Positions 32,058 through 41,339 of a DNA stretch of 64,000 bases are shown piece after piece; positions within the stretch are counted from its first letter, which is position 1, and each line of letters starts with the position of its first letter. Below the pieces are notes generated by a model. That model made no database searches, had not been told where the DNA came from, and was given only the letters and a program-made list of their open reading frames with translations. The position numbers were made by a program, and so were the translations under genes. The DNA is from Liberibacter crescens BT-1 (GTDB lineage: Bacteria > Pseudomonadota > Alphaproteobacteria > Rhizobiales > Rhizobiaceae), in assembly GCF_000325745.1 (NCBI RefSeq), contig NC_019907.1, forward strand, positions 1,258,501-1,322,500, written 5' to 3'.

Positions 32058-32849
32058 ATGAACCGAAGTCTATATCTTATGTTCATTTCTTTCATGGTAG
32101 GTGGATGTGTTCCATTAAATTATGACCATGTAACAACGTCCTCTATACCATCACGGTTTTATGACTCTAAACCACAATATTTTGGCAAAAAAAATCCTGA
32201 CTTAAATCCTATTCATGGCATTGATGTTTCAAAATGGGACGGGAACATCAAATGGGAAAAGACTAAAAAGTCTGGAGTTTCCTTCGTTTTTATAAAAGCA
32301 ACCGAAGGTAAAGACTTTTTAGATAACTCTTTTAGCAAAAACTGGCAAAATGCTCATATTTCTGGTATACCCCACGCACCATATCATTTCTATCATTTTT
32401 GTTCCAGTGCTGATGAACAAGCCGATTGGTTTATAAGGAATGTTCCTAGAGAATCAGTATATCTCCCTCCTGTAATTGATGTAGAGTGGAATCCTATGTC
32501 TAAGACGTGTCCCTATCGCCCTGATCCTCAAATAATACGACAAGAGATGAAAAGATTCATGAATAGGATACAGGGATATTACAAAAAACGTCCAATCATT
32601 TATACCTCAGTAGATTTCTACCGAGAAGTTTTATCTAACCACTTCCATGATTATCCTTTTTGGGTGAGATCAGTAGCAGCACACCCTGATATTACATATT
32701 CAAATCGCAAATGGCTTTTTTGGCAATATACTAGCACTGGGGTTGTACCTGGCATAGATACTAAAAAAACTGATATAAATGTTTTTTCAGGTTCTTTAAA
32801 TAAGTGGTATGACTGGTTATCAGAAATGAATATAAATTACTATTCATAA
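32058..32849 (+). CDS. Glycoside hydrolase family 25 muramidase, predicted lipoprotein
   Basis: 263 residues. A short signal peptide ends in a lipobox (MVGGC; Cys at 17), so the enzyme is predicted to be exported and lipid-anchored. The GH25 barrel follows: HGIDVSKWDGNI at its start, FVFIKATEG, and DVEW with the Asp-x-Glu pair of the active site; FWQYTSTG near the end is also typical. GH25 enzymes cut the glycan backbone of peptidoglycan. With PBP1A in the same window, this indicates an organism that still builds and remodels a wall. It stands alone, with gene-free stretches on both sides. Confidence 0.9.
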   Translation: MNRSLYLMFISFMVGGCVPLNYDHVTTSSIPSRFYDSKPQYFGKKNPDLNPIHGIDVSKWDGNIKWEKTKKSGVSFVFIKATEGKDFLDNSFSKNWQNAHISGIPHAPYHFYHFCSSADEQADWFIRNVPRESVYLPPVIDVEWNPMSKTCPYRPDPQIIRQEMKRFMNRIQGYYKKRPIIYTSVDFYREVLSNHFHDYPFWVRSVAAHPDITYSNRKWLFWQYTSTGVVPGIDTKKTDINVFSGSLNKWYDWLSEMNINYYS

Positions 32850-33180
32850 AATTATTTCAATTATTATACTATGATAATAACTTACTTATACTAAACTTTA
32901 ATTATAAAAGTGATGCTATAAATTTCATGCTAGTATCAAATGCAAATTTGAAATTGATATCCATCTCTATAAGGATAGAAACTAAATATCCTCTATAAAA
33001 ACTAAAAACCTTAAAAAATTTCAAATTAAAAATAAATACACTTTTAATTTTAAAAAAATATAATACACTATTAAATTACCAAAGTGATTATAATCCACCA
33101 TTTGACTATATACTAAAAAATCTTATTACTAAAAAATCTTAAAGATTATATCTTTTTTGTAATATATATAGGGATCGTAA
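32850..33180. other. Gene-free region upstream of the MscS-type gene
   Basis: 331 very AT-rich bases without a gene. Near its 3' end are two 15-base direct repeats (33111-33125 and 33127-33141), the second overlapping a small inverted repeat. Confidence 0.45.
33111..33141. repeat. Pair of 15-base direct repeats upstream of the channel gene
   Basis: TACTAAAAAATCTTA occurs twice, one base apart. The second copy runs into AATCTTAAAGATT (33135-33147), a short inverted repeat. The pair lies 40-70 bases before the channel start codon, in promoter or leader position. Confidence 0.55.
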
Positions 33181-35627
33181 ATGAAAACGGACAGAGTGTC
33201 TTTTTTATCCTTATTCATTATTTTTATTATAATAATAATTCAATTTCCTATCGCTTTAGCTCAAAGTACGAAGACCAAAACTCCATCTTATAGTTCTGTG
33301 AATATTCAAGACCAAGAACTTCAAGAAATAAAAACCCAAGTAAAAGAGCTTACTAAAGCCACAAAAACAAACAAATCAGATGATAATGATTTAACAAAAA
33401 TAAAACTACAAGCGGATGACTTAAGCCGCAAAATCTCTAATATTATTTCTGAATATCATACAAGGCTTGATGAAATTCGTAACCGTCTTGTAGAACTTGG
33501 AAATCCTACTGAAAATCCTCAACAACCGGAACCTTCAATTGTTGTAGCTGAACGAAGTAATTTAATATCACAACGAGCTCAAAAAACTGCCTTCTTAAGT
33601 GAAGCAGATGCATTATACAATACTGTCGACCAAATTTCTAAAGACATAACTGAACAAAGAAACCAACTTTTCAAAGAAACACTTTTTAGTCGCAATAATG
33701 TTAGTTTCAGTCTTATCGAAGAAAGCGTTTCTTCTCTTTGGGAAGAAATTTCTTCTTCTTTTATGACATTCATAACTTGGGCCCTATTTGTTTGGAAAGA
33801 AAAATAAAATATTTTATGATTGTTTTTGGAAGCTCTTTAGCAGCAGCCTTTCTTTTTCTTTTAGGAATTTCTAAACTATTTGGTATCCATACCAAACAAA
33901 AGAAAATGATTAACGATCCATCATATATTGATCGCTTAATATTTGCGTTACATTCAACAATTATCTCTAGTGCTTCGTTCTCAATATTTCTAGTATCTTT
34001 TTTATTATTCATTCAAGAATTAGATATAATAACAGGTGATCTCATTCCAATTACAAGTATTACCTTTAGTTTAATAGGATTCATCTATTTTTGCTGGAAA
34101 CTAATTATTTCTATTCTCTCACCGTCATTACCGCAATGGAGGCTAGTACCTATCTCTAATAAAGGATCAGATTGGCTATTAATATATGCACTAATCCTTG
34201 TTATTGTGAGCAGCTTTGATTACTACTTTGAGATGATTAGTACAAAATCTAATTCAATTATTGCGCTTAATAGTTTCTCTGCATTGATTACAGGGCTAAC
34301 ATTAATTGCCATATCATTTTTAAAGCCCATTTCGGATAGAAAAGATGCCCCAGAGACTCCTGGAAAGGCATGGCCTTATATTATAATAATTGCAATACGA
34401 TCTGTTAGTATTTTCTTAATCATAGCTACTCTTTCAGGATACATAGGTCTAGCACATTTTGTATCAAAACAAATTGTTATCACCAGCTCAGTCTTAATAA
34501 TAATGTATATTGGTGTTCTTGCAGGAAAATCTATATCAAAAGAAGGGAATTTCGCTGAAACCCGTATAGGACGTAGTCTTATAAACAATTTTCATCTCGG
34601 ACAAGTTAGTATAGATCAAATTGGGCTTGCAGCAGGTTTAGGTATAGACGTATTAGCAATAATAATTAGTATACCTTTAATTTTGCTATCATTAGGATTT
34701 AGCCCAGATGATTTGCAAAATTGGATTTATCATTTATTTACTGAAATTCGGATTGGAAACATACGAATATCGCTTTTGGGTATTCTAGCAGGAATAGCTA
34801 TTTTTTGCTTCGGATTGTTAATTACTCGATGGGCTCAACGCTGGTTAGATAAAAATATCATGGCACGTAGCCAAACTGATATTGGAGTACGCAATTCAGT
34901 AGAAATGGGTGTCGGCTATCTTGGCTATGCCATAGCAGCGATTATAGGGATTTCAGCTGCAGGAATAAACCTCTCTAGCTTGGCTTTAGTTGCCTCAGCA
35001 TTATCCCTTGGTATTGGTTTCGGTCTTCAAACCATAGTTTCTAACTTTGTCTCTGGACTGATTCTTCTTATAGAAAGACCTTTTAAAGTTGGAGACTGGA
35101 TTGTCTCAGGTACAACAGAAGGAATTGTACGCCGCATCTCTGTACGCGCTACAGAAATAGAAACATTTCAACACCAATCTATTATTGTACCAAATTCACA
35201 GTTCATTAATATTTCCGTTGGAAACTGGACACATCGCAATACATTAGGGAGAATTGACATATCATTATCTACGCCAATTACACCAACAGACCCCGATAAA
35301 GTGATGAAAATCATGCAAGAAGTCGCCGTAAACAACCCTTTAGTGCTACGTAATCCACCTCCAATTATTATTTTTTCAGATATTCAACAAAATAGCTTTT
35401 TATTCGAATTACGTGTTAATGTAGCCAACATACTTTCTGGAACAAAAGTGCGAAATGAACTTCGGGTATCTCTTGTAGAAAATTTACGTAAGGGAAAAAT
35501 CGTACCATTTGTCATAGCACCAGATGACGAATTAACAAAACTTCGCAAACAAGCGTATGCCTCTTTTCCTGAAGTTATGCAAAACGGAACAAGCAATTTA
35601 ATATTTACTGATACAGAACAACAATAA
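33181..35627 (+). pseudogene. Large MscS-family mechanosensitive channel with DUF3772-type N-terminus, frameshifted as sequenced
   Basis: Two overlapping frames (33181-33807 and 33738-35627) form one protein. The first has a signal segment, then a coiled-coil periplasmic region (about 30-185) and the start of a hydrophobic stretch (FMTFITWALFVWKEK). The second holds many membrane helices and the MscS pore and beta domain: SLALVASALSLGIGFGLQTI, VSNFVSGLILLIERPFKVGD, and PNSQFIN. One extra A in the A5 run at 33800-33804 joins WKEK to IKYFMIVFG and gives 815 residues. Such channels release solutes under hypo-osmotic stress. Whether the frame break is real cannot be told from one sequence. Confidence 0.85.
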
Positions 35628-35868
35628 TTATTTATCAAATAAAAAATTATTGTTCACTACTATATATCATTTAAAGCTTTTTTTTAAAAAAGATACAACA
35701 CTTACAATTATTTTTATACTACAATAAACGTTAACACTTAATAATATAGAATTTTATTTTATACGGAAATAGTTTCCTTTATTATAAAAAATACCCGTCT
35801 TTTTATATACTGAATAGATTGCTGATTTGAATCATTCAATTCCATTATCGCATAATACAATACAAAGT

Positions 35869-36336
35869 CTAAATCTTAATTTTAGATGCAATAGAATCAA
35901 AATCCTCAAGATCAAGTAACGATCTAATTTGTGGTTGTGTTTTAACAAGATATTCTATAGAATATTTCATTAAAACATCGAAAAACGCATTTAATGCCAT
36001 CTGTAAAACAGAACTCAAACTACAATTACCAGTAAGCGGACAATCTTTGACTCCTTCTTCAAAACATGATGCCATATAAAACGATTCTTCAGTGACTTTA
36101 ACAACATCTAAAACTGTAATCTTACTAGCTGGACAACGAAGGCGAATACCTCCATGACGTCCTCGAACAGTTTCAATGATTCCAGCTTTTGTAAGCGGCT
36201 GTAAAACCTTAAAAAGAAAAAGTTCTGATACTCCATAAACTTTAGCAATTTGTGCAATACGACTCAGACGCCCTTCATTAACAGCACAATACATTAAAAT
36301 ACGTAGCCCATAATTAGTTTGCTTGGTTAAACGCAT
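35869..36336 (-). CDS. rirA: Rrf2-family iron regulator RirA
   Basis: 155 residues. An N-terminal winged helix (MRLTKQTNYGLRILMYCA, RGRHGGIRL) is followed by cysteines at 91, 99 and 105 in CFEEGVKDCPLTGNC, the three Fe-S ligands of the Rrf2 regulators RirA, NsrR and IscR. The overall sequence (SRIAQIAKVYGVSELFLFKV, then KVTEESFYMASCFE) fits rhizobial RirA best. RirA represses iron uptake genes when its cluster is loaded. It is transcribed alone; the 399-base region upstream has no gene. NsrR is the alternative, less likely. Confidence 0.87.
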   Translation of the reverse strand: MRLTKQTNYGLRILMYCAVNEGRLSRIAQIAKVYGVSELFLFKVLQPLTKAGIIETVRGRHGGIRLRCPASKITVLDVVKVTEESFYMASCFEEGVKDCPLTGNCSLSSVLQMALNAFFDVLMKYSIEYLVKTQPQIRSLLDLEDFDSIASKIKI

Positions 36337-36735
36337 ATCATTTCCCCTCTTTCCTTATCTTATCTTGTTAAGTTATTAAGAATTTTATTCATAATAAATC
36401 ATTATTTCAGTCTAATACCTTTATACCCTCTCTTTCTTAATACATAAAGATGACTAATAATAATCATTGTTATTATACTAATAATATGGTTACAAAAATA
36501 AATAACATACTGACTATTCTTATAAGCTTTGCTTAGAAGAACTTTAATCTATGCATGAAATAAAAAAGGTGGTGAAAACTATTATTGATTTTCTAAAAGC
36601 ATTAAAACTAATATCAAACAATAGCATAAATATGGATATATTTTAGAAAATCTTTATAAAGATGATTAAATCAAAGAAAAATAATTAAGAGGACTAACAT
36701 TATAGCTAGCCCTCCCATATTAGCTCATACAGAAA
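36337..36735. other. Gene-free region between rirA and hsp20
   Basis: 399 AT-rich bases. The right end contains the hsp20 terminator (36674-36714). The rest presumably carries the rirA promoter; no further structure is clear. Confidence 0.5.
36674..36714 (-). terminator. Rho-independent terminator of hsp20
   Basis: On the minus strand GAGGGCTAGC and GTTAGTCCTC form a 10-bp stem with two G-U pairs and a six-base loop. It is followed by TTAATTATTTTTCTTT. It starts about 22 bases after the hsp20 stop codon. Confidence 0.8.
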
Positions 36736-37206
36736 TCATGCAGCAGAAACCTGTCGAGTTTCAATTGTTTTTAATTTTTCAGAAGGTTGTGAAATTTTAA
36801 TATTGCGAGGCTTCATCCTTTCAGGAATATTACGCAAAAGCTCTATATGTAACAAACCATTTTCAATAGTTGCAGTCTTTACTTCAACAAAATCAGCAAG
36901 TTGAAAATGACGCTCAAAAGAACGCTTTGCTATACCACGATGAAGATATTCAGTTGTTTTTTCTTTTTCTTCTTCTGCCTTTTCTCCCCTGATAGTTAAC
37001 ATATTAGAATTTAGCTCTATGTTTAATTCAGAAGTATCAAAACCCGCAACAGCCATTGTTATACGATAAAGATTTTCATCTGTACGCTCTATGTTGTATG
37101 GTGGATACGTAACAGACTGATCAGGCCTTGCCAAACTGTCTAACATTGTAAACAATGGATCATATCCGACTGTAGAACTATAGAATGGTGAAAAATCTAC
37201 TTGCAT
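36736..37206 (-). CDS. Small heat-shock protein Hsp20 (IbpA type)
   Basis: 156 residues with the alpha-crystallin domain at about 37-135 (YNIERTDENLYRITMAVAGF, LTIRGEKA, RSFERHFQLADFVEV, GLLHIELLRNIPE) and the IKI-type C-terminal tail (NIKISQ). It is an ATP-independent holdase that keeps unfolding proteins soluble for DnaK/DnaJ, also encoded here. Expression control is visible in the DNA: a RpoH promoter at 37307-37334 and a ROSE-type RNA thermometer covering the SD. A terminator follows the gene, so it is monocistronic. Confidence 0.95.
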   Translation of the reverse strand: MQVDFSPFYSSTVGYDPLFTMLDSLARPDQSVTYPPYNIERTDENLYRITMAVAGFDTSELNIELNSNMLTIRGEKAEEEKEKTTEYLHRGIAKRSFERHFQLADFVEVKTATIENGLLHIELLRNIPERMKPRNIKISQPSEKLKTIETRQVSAA

Positions 37207-37211
37207 TATTT

Positions 37212-37230
37212 GTCCTCCTTATGAAGCGAC
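37212..37230 (-). promoter_or_regulatory. ROSE-type RNA thermometer hairpin over the hsp20 ribosome binding site
   Basis: In the mRNA GUCGCUUC, loop AUAA and GGAGGAC fold into a hairpin. Pairs are G-C, U-A, C-G, an unpaired G at 37227, then C-G, U-A, U-G and C-G. The SD GGAGG is fully paired and lies seven bases before the AUG. The anti-SD contains UCGCU, matching the ROSE consensus U(U/C)GCU, and the bulged G is the ROSE hallmark. Melting on warming would free the SD. Confidence 0.88.
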
Positions 37231-37306
37231 GTTTAACATCAAACTGCCTTCAAAAAATCTTCCAAGACAGTCAACTAGGGACCCTTAAAGGCATCCATAG
37301 CACTTT

Positions 37307-37334
37307 AGATGGTGAATATTTTTTTAGTTTCAAG
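37307..37334 (-). promoter_or_regulatory. RpoH (sigma-32) promoter of hsp20
   Basis: On the minus strand, -35 CTTGAAA is followed by -10 CCATCT with 18 bases between CTTG and CCATCT. This fits the sigma-32 consensus in both boxes. Transcription would start near 37300, giving a leader of roughly 95 bases that ends in the ROSE hairpin. Confidence 0.78.
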
Positions 37335-37356
37335 AGGCTTACAAAAGATAGAATTT

Positions 37357-37381
37357 CTAAAAAAATAAACGTCCGTTTATT
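37357..37381 (-). terminator. Rho-independent terminator of the ubiE-ubiB-coaBC operon
   Basis: On the minus strand AATAAACG and CGTTTATT form an AT-rich inverted repeat (seven pairs around a GGAC-type loop). It is followed by five or more Ts, five bases after the coaBC stop. The stem is weak in GC, so strength is uncertain. Confidence 0.6.
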
Positions 37382-37385
37382 AAAT

Positions 37386-38603
37386 TCAATCAAAGCTATG
37401 ATTAAGATTTAAACGCCTGGCAGTTAAAAGAGCCAAGCGTCGAGCTACCTCCTGCTTTGAGAGTTCAGGCCAAATTTCTACTCCTTCATTAGAAATAACC
37501 ATAACCTGATTACTCTCTCTACCTATATTTTGCACATAATTCGCCAAGATAAGATCTGCTCTCTTATCTATCAATTTTTCTTTTGCATTTCTTTCAAGAT
37601 CCTGCGTTTCAAGACAAAAACCAATTACAACATCTGGACGATTACAATGACATCCTATCGTTTTAAGTATATCGGGATTTTCTTGCATTTTTAATACATA
37701 TTGATCCTGATAAGCTTTTTTCTTGATTTTTTTACTTGCTATTTCAGAAACTTTCCAATCGACAACAGCAGCTACCATTACAGCAATATCAACAGGAAGA
37801 GCTGCTAGCGTTTCCTGTAACATTTCTTCCGCCTGTTTGACATGAATAGTTGTGACACCTGATGGATCAGGAATCGTTACTGGGCCAGAAATTAATGTCA
37901 CATCTGCACCAAGACTGGCTAATTCTTTTGCAATGGCATGCCCCTGACGACCTGAAGAATAATTTGTAATATATCTCACAGGATCTATAGGCTCATAGGT
38001 AGGTCCAGAGGTAACCAAAGCTTTTTTCCCTTTGAGTAATTTTAAATTTTGATCTTTTAAAAATTGCTCTAAATGCGCAATAATTGTTAAAGGCTCAGAC
38101 ATTCTTCCTAAACCTATTTCATTGCTCTCAGCCATTTCTCCATATTCAGGACCAATTAAAATTACTCCATCATCTTTTAATATTTTTATATTACGCTGTG
38201 TAGCAGGATTACTCCACATCACCGGATTCATTGCCGGAGCCAGGAAAACAGGCCGATCTGTTGCTAATAAAATAGCTGAAGCAAGATCATCTGCTATCCC
38301 ATGTGTCATACACGCCATAATATCTGCAGTTGCTGGAGCTACCAGGACAGCATCACAATCCCTTGCCAATCTAATATGACTGACATCATATTCCTCTTTC
38401 CATAAAAATAAATCCGTATATACAGAAGCATCAGACACAGCCCGGACTGCTAATGATGTAATAAACTTTTGTGCAGCATCTGTCATAACAGGAATAACAA
38501 TAGCTCCATATTCACGCATCCGCCGAATAAGATCTAAACTTTTATAAGCAGCAATGCCACCAGATATGATAAGCAGAAACTTCTTCCCTAACAAAATGGA
38601 CAT
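37386..38603 (-). CDS. coaBC: Bifunctional phosphopantothenoylcysteine synthetase/decarboxylase CoaBC
   Basis: About 405 residues from the ATG at 38603, seven bases after the ubiB stop; the frame extends further upstream into ubiB but MSILLGKK is the natural start. The N-terminal flavin-dependent decarboxylase CoaC shows LIISGGIAAYKSLDLIRRM, DVSHIRLA, APATADIMACM and PAMNPVMWSNP. The C-terminal synthetase CoaB shows TSGPTYEPIDPVRYITNYSS and KIKKKAYQD. Together they turn 4'-phosphopantothenate and cysteine into 4'-phosphopantetheine for CoA. Third gene of the ubiE-ubiB-coaBC operon, a usual rhizobial order. A terminator follows. Confidence 0.95.
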   Translation of the reverse strand: MSILLGKKFLLIISGGIAAYKSLDLIRRMREYGAIVIPVMTDAAQKFITSLAVRAVSDASVYTDLFLWKEEYDVSHIRLARDCDAVLVAPATADIMACMTHGIADDLASAILLATDRPVFLAPAMNPVMWSNPATQRNIKILKDDGVILIGPEYGEMAESNEIGLGRMSEPLTIIAHLEQFLKDQNLKLLKGKKALVTSGPTYEPIDPVRYITNYSSGRQGHAIAKELASLGADVTLISGPVTIPDPSGVTTIHVKQAEEMLQETLAALPVDIAVMVAAVVDWKVSEIASKKIKKKAYQDQYVLKMQENPDILKTIGCHCNRPDVVIGFCLETQDLERNAKEKLIDKRADLILANYVQNIGRESNQVMVISNEGVEIWPELSKQEVARRLALLTARRLNLNHSFD

Positions 38604-38610
38604 AATAAAC

Positions 38611-40185
38611 TCATTGAGAATAAATAACCATACACGCCAGACTAACTGCAATAATCCATAAAGCAAGTTGTAAGGATAAATGGTAGAAAGTTCTTATAGC
38701 ACTAGATTGGGTTTCTTTTTTAAGATCTGAATGCAAAACCTTTTCTGTTATATCTATAACAGCCTGCGAAAATTTTTCTGTTTTTACAGAAATCTCCGGA
38801 GCCATTTGAGCAAACTTCAGAACTGTCTTGATTCCACCTTTCAAATCAGTAACTACACTCTTTGGACCAAGATGATTGTAAATCCAATCTGTTACTACAG
38901 GTTCAGATGTCTGCCACATATTAAATTTTGGATTAAGCATACGTGCAACACCCTCTACAACAACCATAGTTTTTTGTAGCAAAATCAATTCAGGACGAGT
39001 AGCCATATCAAAAAACTCTGTTATTTCAAAAAGAACAGTCAGTAATTTTCCCATAGAGATAGATTCAGCTGATTGTCCATGGATTGGTTCACCGATAGCT
39101 CTAATCGCCTGCGCAAAAGAAGCAGGGTTATGATGACTTGGAACGTAACCGGCTTCAAAATGAACATTTGCTACTCTCTGATAATCCCTAGAAATAAAAC
39201 CATACAATATTTCAGCCAGGAAACGCCTTTCTTTCTCACTCAGTCTTCCAGTAATCCCCATATCTACTGCTACAATAACACCTTGTGGATCAACAAAAAG
39301 ATTCCCAGGATGCATATCAGCATGAAAAAATCCATCACGCAAGGTATGCCGCAAAAATGATTGTATCAGCGTAGCCGATAGATGCTCCAAATTATACCCA
39401 GCAATACGCAACCCTTCTATATCAGATATTCTAATACCATCTATCCATTCCATAGTAATGACATCACGGCCTGTTCTTTCCCAATCCACTTTTGGAAAAC
39501 GAAACCCTTTGTCCTGTGCAGTATTTTCAGCTATTTCTGATAAAGCAGCTGCCTCGAGCCGCAAATCCATCTCTATCTTAGTAGATTTTTCTAGAGTACG
39601 CGTTACTTCTATTGGACGCAGCCTCCGAATAGAAGGAATAAACCTCTCTTGCATATGCGCAACAAGATACATAACTTGCAGATCTTGAAAAAAGCGCTGC
39701 CTGACACCAGGTCGTATAATTTTTACTGCTACCTTCTTAAGCCCTTCTGAAGTCTTAATCGTTGCTGGATGTACTTGTGCAATAGATGCCGCTGCAATCG
39801 GTTCTCCAAAATCATAATATAATTCTTCAATTGAATGTCCTAATGTAGCTTCTACAAAAGACTTTGCAGAATCCATAGAAAAAAAATCCATTCTATCTTG
39901 CAAAAAAGAAAGATCATCAGCAATTTTTTTACCTACAATATCAGGACGTGTAGCTAGAAATTGTCCAACTTTAACATAAGAAGGCCCCAAACGTTCGACG
40001 GCACGTGCCAAACGATCTTTCTGATCAGAATCTTTTACATTTCTACGAGCTAAATACCCTATAATTTTTTTTATAAACGCTAACATAGGGGGTAAGCCCT
40101 GACTAGGGAGAGAAGAAACCACTCCTTCTCTCACTAAAATCCAGCTTACATGTAATAACCCATAATACCCTCTAAGGCTTCCCAT
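38611..40185 (-). CDS. ubiB: Ubiquinone biosynthesis protein kinase-like UbiB
   Basis: About 524 residues from the ATG at 40185, which has a GAGGAT SD and lies seven bases after the ubiE stop; an earlier ATG at 40230 overlaps ubiE and is less likely. ABC1/UbiB features: ERLGPSYVKVGQFLATRPD (KxGQ motif), EPIAAASIAQVH (Ala-rich nucleotide loop), AVKIIRPGVR, FFHADMHPGNLFV and VAVDMGITGRL. A C-terminal membrane segment (LALWIIAVSLACMVIY) anchors it. It is needed for ubiquinone synthesis, probably through ATPase activity on lipid intermediates. Confidence 0.94.
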   Translation of the reverse strand: MGSLRGYYGLLHVSWILVREGVVSSLPSQGLPPMLAFIKKIIGYLARRNVKDSDQKDRLARAVERLGPSYVKVGQFLATRPDIVGKKIADDLSFLQDRMDFFSMDSAKSFVEATLGHSIEELYYDFGEPIAAASIAQVHPATIKTSEGLKKVAVKIIRPGVRQRFFQDLQVMYLVAHMQERFIPSIRRLRPIEVTRTLEKSTKIEMDLRLEAAALSEIAENTAQDKGFRFPKVDWERTGRDVITMEWIDGIRISDIEGLRIAGYNLEHLSATLIQSFLRHTLRDGFFHADMHPGNLFVDPQGVIVAVDMGITGRLSEKERRFLAEILYGFISRDYQRVANVHFEAGYVPSHHNPASFAQAIRAIGEPIHGQSAESISMGKLLTVLFEITEFFDMATRPELILLQKTMVVVEGVARMLNPKFNMWQTSEPVVTDWIYNHLGPKSVVTDLKGGIKTVLKFAQMAPEISVKTEKFSQAVIDITEKVLHSDLKKETQSSAIRTFYHLSLQLALWIIAVSLACMVIYSQ

Positions 40186-40192
40186 TACATCC

Positions 40193-40969
40193 TCAAGATT
40201 TCCATCCAGAATGTAGGGCAACAATTCCACCTGTATAATTTGTAAATACTACATCTGAAAATTTTGCTTTAGAAATCATTTCTGCAAAATCTTCCTGTTT
40301 AGGAAAATTTCTGATAGATTCTACAAGGTATTGATATGGTTGATCATCGCCTGCCACCAACTTTCCTAAACGTGGAATCGCTTTAAATGACCATAAATCA
40401 TAAAGTCGATCCAAAATTGGAACATCAACCTCAGAAAATTCCAAAACGAGTAAACGACCTCCATATTTAAGAACTCGATATGCTTCCTGTAAAACTAAAT
40501 TTATGTTAGGCATATTACGAATACCAAAAGCGATTGTATAAGCATCAAAACTATTTGACTTGAAAGGAAGCACCTCAGCGTTAGCTTCAATAAAATGGAT
40601 ATTGTTAAAAAAACCTTTTTTTCGTGCTCGTTTCTTGCCCAGGGATAACATCGAATCATTTATATCAACGACAAAAGTCTGAGCTTCCTTTTCTGAAGCT
40701 TCCATGATTCTAAAGGCGATATCTCCTGTACCACCAGCAACATCTAGCACATGATAATTTGCGGATTTTGGTGGATTAAGAGCTACAACCATTGCATTTT
40801 TCCAAACCCTATGTAGCCCAAATGACATAAGATCATTCATAATGTCATAACGATACGAAACTTTAGAAAAAATATCGTTAACAAGATCTTGTTTCTCTAC
40901 ACCTAGTATCTTATGAAACTGATAAGAAGTATCTTTTATACTATCATTACCAAAACGATTTCTGATCAT
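40193..40969 (-). CDS. ubiE: Ubiquinone/menaquinone C-methyltransferase UbiE
   Basis: 258 residues from the ATG at 40969 (AAGGAG nine bases upstream decides this start over an earlier one at 41005). SAM methyltransferase motifs: [15 protein letters not shown] (motif I) and [21 protein letters not shown]; the family end [14 protein letters not shown] is present. It methylates the ring carbon of the quinone precursor; in an aerobic alphaproteobacterium the product is ubiquinone. First gene of the operon, divergent from mutM. Confidence 0.95.
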   Translation of the reverse strand: MIRNRFGNDSIKDTSYQFHKILGVEKQDLVNDIFSKVSYRYDIMNDLMSFGLHRVWKNAMVVALNPPKSANYHVLDVAGGTGDIAFRIMEASEKEAQTFVVDINDSMLSLGKKRARKKGFFNNIHFIEANAEVLPFKSNSFDAYTIAFGIRNMPNINLVLQEAYRVLKYGGRLLVLEFSEVDVPILDRLYDLWSFKAIPRLGKLVAGDDQPYQYLVESIRNFPKQEDFAEMISKAKFSDVVFTNYTGGIVALHSGWKS

Positions 40970-41339
40970 ATTGATTAACTCCTTAAGGGGAAAAGGTAAT
41001 ATCATGATATATGCGATTTAAAATTATACAAATATTGTTTTCTAAAATTAATCATAGCATCTTGTTTCTAGAAAAAATTAGAATTTGCTATTAACATTTC
41101 AAATAATACTTAAAGTACTCCTTTTTAAAAATTGCACTTCATAAAGCTTTTATATTTATTGAATCATAGACTACAACCTACAAACATGTATCAATAATCC
41201 CATGAATTTTCATATGCAATATCCAATAACACAAAACAAACATTTTTCATGTTCAGCATTCTCTTTAGCTTAGATTAAAGAGAATATTTATAAAGGTAAT
41301 CAATAAAATCGTCATTCTCTAATAATTAAGGTTAAAATA
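40970..41339. other. Divergent intergenic region ubiE/mutM
   Basis: 370 bases without a gene. It includes a 10-bp perfect inverted repeat at 41258-41285 just upstream of mutM; the rest is plain AT-rich promoter sequence. Confidence 0.5.
41258..41285. repeat. 10-bp perfect inverted repeat upstream of mutM
   Basis: ATTCTCTTTA and TAAAGAGAAT flank an eight-base spacer (gcttagat), 54 bases before the mutM ATG. There is no T run after it on the plus strand, so a leader hairpin or operator is more likely than a terminator. Confidence 0.6.

Noticed and set aside
38604-38666. Longer coaBC start inside ubiB
   Set aside because: The extra 21 residues read the ubiB C-terminal coding sequence in another frame; MSILLGKK right after the ubiB stop is the natural start.
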